Below, in pieces: positions 59,025 through 64,000 of a DNA stretch of 64,000 nt. The notes beneath the pieces were generated by a model. It worked only from the letters and a program-made list of their open reading frames with translations. It was not told the DNA's origin and searched no databases. The DNA is from Polynucleobacter sp. 86C-FISCH (lineage in GTDB: Bacteria > Pseudomonadota > Gammaproteobacteria > Burkholderiales > Burkholderiaceae), in contig NZ_JACVOL010000001.1 of assembly GCF_018882415.1 (NCBI RefSeq), positions 310,001-374,000 of the forward strand, given 5' to 3'. Every line of letters begins with the position of its first letter. Positions within the stretch are counted from its first letter, which is position 1. Position numbers and translations under genes: made by a program.

Positions 59025-59510
59025 ATGTCTTTAAAACAGTTTTGCAGATTACATTTCCTAGAATTTTTTATTTGCGGCGTAGTTGGCGCCTATTTACGCT
59101 ACTCACGACTTGATCACAAGATCGATTACTTTGGGGTACTAAATTATGGAATTTCTGAAGACGCCATTTGCAACATCGAACACTTGTTAGCCGGAATCGG
59201 GCTTAGTGCAATTTCAGTAGTGTTCATGCTAGTGTTCTACGTTTTATATCTTGGCCTTATAAGACTAGCTCAAGCAGGCAACATAATCCCATTGCTTGGT
59301 ATGCTCGGAATGCTCTCCTGCATTGTTGGTGCAGTTTTCTGGGAGTTCCCAATCACGCCACATACCAATCTGGGCAATCAAATTGTCTATGATGTATCCG
59401 GAGTGGTCATCCACTGTTTAATCTGGATGCGGAGCTACAAAAATGGTGGCGCCATAACAACCCAAGAATTGAAAAATTACGTGTCTTCAAAAATGTCTAA
59501 TATCCAGTAG
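59025..59510 (+). CDS. Membrane protein of unknown function near attR
   Basis: 161 aa with four predicted membrane helices (FLEFFICGVVGAYL, GIGLSAISVVFMLVFYVLYLGLI in part, LLGMLGMLSCIVGAVFW, VVIHCLIWM). It starts 6 nt after the integrase stop and is followed by a terminator, so it is the last ICE gene. Not recognised. Confidence 0.6.
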   Translation: MSLKQFCRLHFLEFFICGVVGAYLRYSRLDHKIDYFGVLNYGISEDAICNIEHLLAGIGLSAISVVFMLVFYVLYLGLIRLAQAGNIIPLLGMLGMLSCIVGAVFWEFPITPHTNLGNQIVYDVSGVVIHCLIWMRSYKNGGAITTQELKNYVSSKMSNIQ

Positions 59511-59521
59511 TTTGAGAGCAA

Positions 59522-59545
59522 AAAACCCCTTTCAGAAGGGGTTTT
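59522..59545 (+). terminator. Rho-independent terminator at the right end of the ICE
   Basis: AAAACCCCTT-TCAG-AAGGGGTTTT, 11 nt after the stop of the membrane-protein gene. Confidence 0.75.
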
Positions 59546-59632
59546 AAAGAAGTTTTTCCGGGAAATATATTAGACAATTACTACAAGACAATTCAATGCC
59601 TATATGGCCCTGCGGTCCATTCGGTCACCGCC

Positions 59633-59677
59633 CTTTTAATCCGTTGGTCGCGAGTTCGAATCTCGCCCGACCCACCA
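59633..59677 (+). repeat. attR: 45-bp copy of the tRNA-Lys 3' end
   Basis: Identical to 11447-11491, from CTTTTAATCCG to CCACCA. The sequence before it (TCGGTCACCGCC) does not match the tRNA, so this is a 3' fragment and not a gene. Confidence 0.92.
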
Positions 59678-59690
59678 TAGCATAAGGCGA

Positions 59691-59712
59691 AGCGCACGAA
59701 AGTGCGCTTTTT
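59691..59712 (+). terminator. Terminator behind the tRNA fragment
   Basis: AGCGCAC-GAAA-GTGCGCT followed by TTTTCTTTT. It may be the original tRNA-Lys terminator of the site. Confidence 0.7.
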
Positions 59713-59752
59713 CTTTTACTACACACCGCTTACACACCTATTGCCCATTTTT

Positions 59753-59784
59753 GCTCGCCCCTGTAAGCTAAAGGCTTAGCGAGC
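59753..59784 (+). promoter_or_regulatory. Hairpin covering the ribosome binding site of integrase 2
   Basis: GCTCGC (59753-59758) pairs with GCGAGC (59779-59784), and TAAGC-TAAAG-GCTTA forms the inner stem. The right arm lies 5 nt before the start codon and overlaps the only purine-rich stretch. Confidence 0.45.
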
Positions 59785-59789
59785 GATAA

Positions 59790-61178
59790 ATGACCACGCA
59801 GAAGCCCACCACACATACCCTCATCCCAAGACAGCTGGTCGTTTACAAGCGCGACCGTAGTGCTATTTGGCAATGTAGATTTAATGTAGATGGTCGCTGG
59901 CAAAGGACAAGCACAGGCGAGCGTGACTTAGAGACAGCAAAGGCAAAGGCACACGACATCTTAGTAGAAGCCAATGTACGCAAGAAACTAAACACGGCAC
60001 CAATCACAAGACGCTTTAAGGATATTGCGAACGCCGTCGTACGCAAACTTAAGGATGAGATGAAGATAGGCAAAGCAAAGCCTATCTACAAAGACTACAT
60101 AACAGCAATAGATACCTACTTAATTCCAGTACTGGGCAAGTACGCTGTAAACAACATTACATACGAAGCGTTGGAAGAGTTAGATAGAAGACGAACTAAG
60201 CGTATGGGCAAAGCGCCCACCCGTAGCACGCAACTAACTCACAATGCCGCACTCAAGCTGATATTTGACGAAGCTGTTTACAAAGGCTTTATGGTTGAAT
60301 TGAATAGACCAAAGCTGATAGCTAAAGGCAAGGCAAGTGAGAGGCGTATCGAGTTTGGCTTAGATGAAACTCGCGCACTCAAGAGCAACTTTGACGGATG
60401 GATAGAAGCTGGCAAGGCTGATAGCAAGGATTTAAGGCAGTTGCTTAAGGACTATGTAATGGTCCTGCTAGACACAGGCGCACGCCCTGGCAAGGAGCTA
60501 TTGGACTTGCGCTGGACACAAATAGAAATCAAAAAATATCCAATAGTCAAAAAGACTGGCGTCATTGAACCGCCAAGCGAATTCAGCGATACAGGCGAAG
60601 AAATCACAATCCTTAACTTAAATAGGACTGCTGTCATCAATATCCAAGCTGGCAAAACTGGCTCACGCTTAGCGATAGGAAGACTACCAACAGTTAAAGC
60701 ATTAGAAGACATAGCACAGCGCAACTATGGCAAAACATTAAGTAAGCTACTAAAGGAGCAATGTAAGGACTACATATTCACTTACAAGGAGTTCGTAAGT
60801 AAGAGACAACATAAACCAAGTCGCAAAGCTAAGTTAGTCCGCCCTACCAGCTTCTCTAAACTATTTGACACTTACCTTAAAGAGCACAATCTACAAACTG
60901 ACCCTGTAAGCAACAAGAAACGGGTGCTGTACAGCCTACGCCATACCTATGCCACCCTTGCGCTTACTAATGACAATGTTCCTATCCATACCTTAGCCAA
61001 GCAGATGGGTACAAGCACAACGATGATTGAAAAACACTACAGCCATCTTGACTCCGTTAAGGCTGTCCATCAACTGCGAGGAGACGAAAGCAGGCAGCTA
61101 ATAGATATGGAGCTGGATAAGGAAGTCAAAAAACGCTACAGCTACAAGCAACCTACAAAGAAAAAGAAAGCAGACTAA
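59790..61178 (+). CDS. Tyrosine integrase of the second element
   Basis: 462 aa. AP2-like arm-binding start (AIWQCRFNVDGRWQRTSTGERDLETAKAKA in part), core-binding domain, catalytic Arg in DTGARPGKELLDL, YSLRHTYATLAL in which Tyr replaces the first His of H-x-x-R, and the nucleophile in IEKHYSHLD. It lies 112 bp behind the tRNA fragment, as expected for an element that also uses tRNA-Lys. Confidence 0.85.
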   Translation: MTTQKPTTHTLIPRQLVVYKRDRSAIWQCRFNVDGRWQRTSTGERDLETAKAKAHDILVEANVRKKLNTAPITRRFKDIANAVVRKLKDEMKIGKAKPIYKDYITAIDTYLIPVLGKYAVNNITYEALEELDRRRTKRMGKAPTRSTQLTHNAALKLIFDEAVYKGFMVELNRPKLIAKGKASERRIEFGLDETRALKSNFDGWIEAGKADSKDLRQLLKDYVMVLLDTGARPGKELLDLRWTQIEIKKYPIVKKTGVIEPPSEFSDTGEEITILNLNRTAVINIQAGKTGSRLAIGRLPTVKALEDIAQRNYGKTLSKLLKEQCKDYIFTYKEFVSKRQHKPSRKAKLVRPTSFSKLFDTYLKEHNLQTDPVSNKKRVLYSLRHTYATLALTNDNVPIHTLAKQMGTSTTMIEKHYSHLDSVKAVHQLRGDESRQLIDMELDKEVKKRYSYKQPTKKKKAD

Positions 61179-61348
61179 GACTGGAGAGCTTTACTGAGCT
61201 GTTGTTGTCCTTGTGTAATCTTTTCTCTTGCTTTAGTAGCCTTAATTGTTTTATTTAGATTATCTTTTTGCCGCTTTAAGGCATCTAAACGAGCTTTTTC
61301 AGGGGGTACGGGGGGTATGTTTTTTACCTCAACCTCTTTTATCAACAT
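61175..61348 (-). CDS. 57-aa charged coiled-coil protein
   Basis: ATG 61348 has GAAGGGG 4 nt upstream. Product: hydrophobic/proline start (VEVKNIPPVPPEKARLDAL) then a coiled coil (KRQKDNLNKTIKATKAREKI). Its TAG overlaps the stop of the convergent integrase. Downstream of the DUF6641-like gene, with which it is probably cotranscribed. Confidence 0.55.
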   Translation of the reverse strand: MLIKEVEVKNIPPVPPEKARLDALKRQKDNLNKTIKATKAREKITQGQQQLSKALQS

Positions 61349-61380
61349 ACCCCTTCTCTTTCCGCGCTTTAATTTTTTAA

Positions 61381-61824
61381 CTATTTTCCAAAAGCAGCCT
61401 TGGTAGCTTCGCTTACCTCTGTAATAGCATCGTCTAATTCGCCATTTAATACAGCTACCTTAATTGACTTAAGCGTATTTATTAGCTCGTCACCTGTAGC
61501 AAGCTCAATAGCATTTGCGCCCTTTTTATTTAATGGAAGTGTTTTAGCGCCGTACTTAATTGCTAAATTGATTTTGCCAGAGTCATTTATCCAAAACCAC
61601 TCTTTTACTCGCTTAGCGACTTCTACAGTCTTTCTTTCACCTGTCTGCTTGTTGGCAAATGTTTTGAGTTTTTTTGGTGCGTAAGTATTGCCAGCCTTTT
61701 GCGCTTCGCATAATTCAATTTGCTCGTGTAGTCTTTTTACCAATTTATTGCGACGCTGAACAACTGGCGATACGGTAGTGTATTTTTTACTGACAACCAA
61801 CTTTAGACTGTTTAGTGCGCTCAT
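61381..61824 (-). CDS. DUF6641-like protein
   Basis: 147 aa. SALNSLKLVVSKKYTTVSPVVQRRNKLVKRLHEQIELCEAQKAG in part resembles small accessory-element proteins I recall as DUF6641 (ALNSLKLV...VQRRNKL). Basic N-terminal half, and an acidic C-terminal helix. GAGGA-type ribosome binding site (AAAGGAGAAT). Function unknown. Confidence 0.6.
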   Translation of the reverse strand: MSALNSLKLVVSKKYTTVSPVVQRRNKLVKRLHEQIELCEAQKAGNTYAPKKLKTFANKQTGERKTVEVAKRVKEWFWINDSGKINLAIKYGAKTLPLNKKGANAIELATGDELINTLKSIKVAVLNGELDDAITEVSEATKAAFGK

Positions 61825-62209
61825 TTAATTCTCCTTTAATGTAATAAGCACACTTAAGTTATTGTCTATTTCGCGGTCTGGACAACCTTTATTTGCCTAT
61901 GGAGCTCTAAGTAAACCTATTTTTATCGCACATACAAAATTAAATATTAGGTATTGGTAGGTGCCAATTACTTCAAAACCCTCTTCTCTCGTCACTGCGC
62001 ATAGTGTTCCTGTCAAAGCGCCGTCAAAAAGCACTCAAAAACACACTACAAACACTCAAATATGGGTATCGCATAGCAACACAGCAACTCAGCAAAAAAC
62101 AGCTTATTTTGCTTAATATTTAGGCGCTTGTAAGTACCTGATTTTATTAAATAAATCTAATAAATTCGCATAAATTTGCTGCTTTATTAGATATTACATA
62201 AATACAGGT
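61825..62209. other. AT-rich intergenic region with palindrome before the Rep-like gene
   Basis: 385 bp without a gene. ATCTAATAAA (62155-62164) and TTTATTAGAT (62183-62192) form an inverted repeat 18 bp before the Rep-like start and may be an operator or Rep-binding site. GCAAAATAAGC-like short inverted repeats lie at about 62090-62115. Confidence 0.45.
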
Positions 62210-62731
62210 ATGAAATTAGCTCAAATCCGTCAAAAAACAGCATTTAATCCAAATGCCCTACCTACTCAAAAAGTAGCTACACGCGATTGGTTGCGCAGCA
62301 TACACAAAAACTATCCAGTAGCACTAACGCTTACGCTTAAACAAGTAATAGAGGTCAAAAGTAATAAAGGCTCTTATTACAAAAAGATTGATAAAGAGGA
62401 GTGTAGGCAAATTGCTAAACGATTTACACAAAAATTAAATCAACAAATATTTGGAAATAGCGCAAAGCGATACGGAAAAGGATTGAAGTACTTAATCGTA
62501 GTTGAGGGTGAGCGTAGCTGTAAGAACTTACATTTACATATGGCAATTGGTGAGATACCTAGTCACATTAAATGGAATGAGATTAAGGGATTGGTGGATA
62601 ACGCTAAGACTAAGGTAGTAGGTATTGATAAGGAAAGCGAAGTAAGCATTGCTGACAGTGGATGGATGGACTATTTAACTAAGGAGTTAGGTAGAGCAGA
62701 CACGGATAATGTTTTATGGGATTTAGCGTAA
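62210..62731 (+). CDS. HUH-type replication protein-like
   Basis: 173 aa. CKNLHLHMAIGEIP contains the H-x-H of the HUH metal site, preceded by YLIVVEGERS as motif 1-like strand, and WMDYLTKELG offers the tyrosine, the order seen in small rolling-circle or Inovirus Gp2-like Rep proteins. Shorter than most relatives, so a satellite or relic is possible. Confidence 0.65.
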   Translation: MKLAQIRQKTAFNPNALPTQKVATRDWLRSIHKNYPVALTLTLKQVIEVKSNKGSYYKKIDKEECRQIAKRFTQKLNQQIFGNSAKRYGKGLKYLIVVEGERSCKNLHLHMAIGEIPSHIKWNEIKGLVDNAKTKVVGIDKESEVSIADSGWMDYLTKELGRADTDNVLWDLA

Positions 62732-62867
62732 TACAGCATTACTGACTTAAGTTGTCTATTGCTGAAACTAATTGAAGCTGTGTGAAGCTTTAATTGGCGA
62801 AGCTTTATCTTCTCAAACATAACTTAAAGTAATAAAATGAATACTTACAAGGTTACTTACACAGCAA

Positions 62868-63377
62868 ATGAACTCGAAACCAAATATCCAAAATATTTTT
62901 GTATGCCCAAAGGCGGCAATACCAATGACAAAAAAGTTAAAGGTCAAGGTCATTGCCAACGAAGGAATTGATGGCGATAGATACTCTTCTTATGTAGGCA
63001 CTTTCTCAAATACAAATAAAGGGAAGGTTCGAGACATAACTTTAATTACAAGGATGGGTATTGATACAGCAAACCATTTTTTAAGCGCGAAGAATTTACA
63101 AAGCTTTTTAGATGAAGAAACGAGAAGAAATATCGTTATTAGCGAAATAGCCCCTGAAGAGCTGAATAATTTAGTTGGTCAAACATTTTATCTAGGGAGC
63201 ATAAGGCTTAGGGGAACAGAGCTTTGTGACCCCTGTAGTCACCCCTCAAAACTTACAGGTAAAGATGAGTTTAAGAGTGCTTTTACTGGAAGAGGTGGAA
63301 TAAGAGCCCAAGTGCTAGATACGGGTGAAATTAGCGTGGGTGATTTCTTATCCATAATTAGTCCAATTCCATATTAA
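62868..63377 (+). CDS. MOSC domain protein
   Basis: 169 aa. GIDGDRYSSYVGTFS, RRNIVISEIAPEELNNLVGQTFYLGSIRLRGTELCDPCSHPSKL in part, and GRGGIRAQVLDTGEISVGDFL are MOSC features, including the conserved Cys. MOSC proteins handle molybdenum-cofactor-linked sulfur or reductions; here it is probably passenger cargo. Confidence 0.8.
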   Translation: MNSKPNIQNIFVCPKAAIPMTKKLKVKVIANEGIDGDRYSSYVGTFSNTNKGKVRDITLITRMGIDTANHFLSAKNLQSFLDEETRRNIVISEIAPEELNNLVGQTFYLGSIRLRGTELCDPCSHPSKLTGKDEFKSAFTGRGGIRAQVLDTGEISVGDFLSIISPIPY

Positions 63378-63563
63378 TTAGACTAAATACCAATACATAA
63401 GCTTTCGTATGAATCCTTATGGATGCTGGCTTAGAGGGTGTAACCAGCTGAAATCATTAAGGAAAATCATTTGCCGCATAAAGACGAAAAAACGGTAGGA
63501 ATTTTAGACATAAGAAAACACAATTTAGACATAGCAAAACTTTATTTAGATGGGAAATACGCT

Positions 63564-64000
63564 ATGGCTAAACAAGCAAAAACACTAAACGAACAAGAAC
63601 TGCGCAAGGTATTAGATTACATATCTACACGAAAGCACGCCGCACGCAATAGAGCTTTACTAATGACTACTTTTTTGTCTGGTATGCGTGTTGGCGAAGT
63701 CGCCTCGCTAAGGTTTAATGATGTAGTAGACAGCGAAGGCATTGTACGCAACGAAATACGGCTAACGCCAGCGATGACTAAAGGTCAATTTGCGCGAGTT
63801 GTATTTGTAAATGAGAGATTGCGTAAGGAGCTTGACAAGTACATACGCTTCTACTGCCCTGTAGATAAGACTATGAAGTTTTTTTACAGCCAAAAAAAGG
63901 ATAGCGATGGCTTTAATGCCAATACACTAACTCAACACTTCCACTTCCTTTACAAGCGTGCTGGCATTGATGGCGCGAGTTCGCATTCAGGTCGTCGTAG
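63564..64000 (+). CDS. XerC/D-like integrase, cut by the window end
   Basis: Short integrase without an arm domain. TLNEQELRKVLDYISTRKHAARNRALLMTTFLSGMRVGEVASLRFNDVV in part holds the first catalytic Arg (SGMRVGE); HFHFLYKRAGIDGASSHSGRR at the edge begins the H-x-x-R box. ATG 63564 is the usual family start; an in-frame TTG at 63472 with AAGGAAA would add a 31-residue extension. Confidence 0.75.
   Translation, partial: MAKQAKTLNEQELRKVLDYISTRKHAARNRALLMTTFLSGMRVGEVASLRFNDVVDSEGIVRNEIRLTPAMTKGQFARVVFVNERLRKELDKYIRFYCPVDKTMKFFYSQKKDSDGFNANTLTQHFHFLYKRAGIDGASSHSGRR

Larger units (their letters stand above)
11447..59632. mobile_element. Integrative and conjugative element with shufflon, about 48.2 kb
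   Basis: Bounded by 45-bp direct repeats of the tRNA-Lys 3' end. It carries its own tyrosine integrase next to attR, a repressor switch, relaxase and candidate oriT, a complete Trb-type secretion system, an R64-like thin pilus operon with Rci and shufflon, topoisomerase III, SSB, primase, a plasmid-type Rep protein and two toxin-antitoxin-like pairs. Ten copies of one promoter-like element link its operons. No obvious loss of function is visible in the core transfer genes. The end coordinate is set just before attR, so the unit equals the predicted excised circle of 48,186 bp. Confidence 0.9.
59678..64000. mobile_element. Second integrative element in tandem (right end outside window)
   Basis: Begins directly behind attR with an integrase gene, followed by DUF6641-like, HUH Rep-like, MOSC and another integrase gene. 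Base composition is more AT-rich than the ICE. Its far end is not visible. Confidence 0.55.

Noticed and set aside
11447..59677. CRISPR array
   Set aside because: The only regular repeats are the shufflon sites and the promoter-operator copies. Their spacing and coding context do not fit CRISPR.
59633..59677. A second tRNA gene at attR
   Set aside because: Only the 3' half is present; the acceptor 5' strand and D-arm are missing.
11447..64000. Insertion sequences
   Set aside because: No transposase of a known IS family and no terminal inverted repeats around any gene were seen. The integrases present are tyrosine recombinases.

Overview
The window looks like a betaproteobacterial chromosome of moderate GC, most likely Polynucleobacter or a close Burkholderiales relative. 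This is inferred from the style of the housekeeping genes and has not been checked by search. Positions 1-11491 are chromosomal backbone: the 5' part of an RhlE-type RNA helicase, a glycolate/glyoxylate cluster (HbpS/GlcG protein, alanine-glyoxylate-type aminotransferase, GntR regulator with two palindromic operators, 1028-aa GlcD-GlcF-like flavin/Fe-S dehydrogenase), AzlCD, QueG, TsaE, an AmiC-type amidase and an intact tRNA-Lys(TTT).

From the 3' half of that tRNA to an exact 45-bp copy at 59633-59677 lies a 48.2-kb integrative and conjugative element (ICE). Its modules, left to right, are as follows. (1) An RP4/IncP-like transfer system on the minus strand: relaxase, accessory protein, TrbB, TraG, TraF, TrbC, TrbD, TrbE, TrbJ, TrbL, TrbF, TrbG, TrbI. 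A two-gene cargo insert sits between trbL and trbF. (2) A presumed oriT at 28592-28944, flanked by divergent promoters, with a TraK/L/M (StbABC)-like set on the plus strand. (3) A lytic transglycosylase, an Rci-like tyrosine recombinase and a seven-site shufflon joined to the pilV adhesin gene. (4) An R64-like thin type IV pilus operon headed by topoisomerase III. (5) SSB, an ArdC/Toprim/KfrB fusion primase and a 46-aa very acidic protein. (6) A VirB1-like gene, two convergent nucleotidyltransferase toxin-antitoxin-like pairs and a ColE2-type replication initiator with a possible origin. (7) A YdaS/XRE repressor switch, a DUF4224 gene, the ICE integrase and a membrane protein next to attR.

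Two features tie the ICE together. The first is a recurring element (TAATGCGCAGGGCGTTCACCCC in plus-strand order) that precedes ten transfer, pilus and replication units. It can be read as a sigma70-like promoter whose -35 lies inside a GGGGTG-AA-CACCCC palindrome, which suggests one ICE-encoded regulator. The second is the shufflon. PilV residues 1-383 are constant, and six silent C-terminal cassettes stand ready behind sites of the form TTGCCAATCCGGRGTBTGGA. Inversion by the adjacent recombinase would swap the pilus-tip domain and so plausibly the range of recipients.

Right of attR (59678-64000) a second element begins: an integrase directly beside the tRNA fragment, DUF6641-like and tiny minus-strand genes, an HUH-type Rep-like protein, a MOSC-domain protein and the start of another XerC/D-like integrase cut by the window end. 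The two elements therefore appear to sit in tandem at the same tRNA-Lys.
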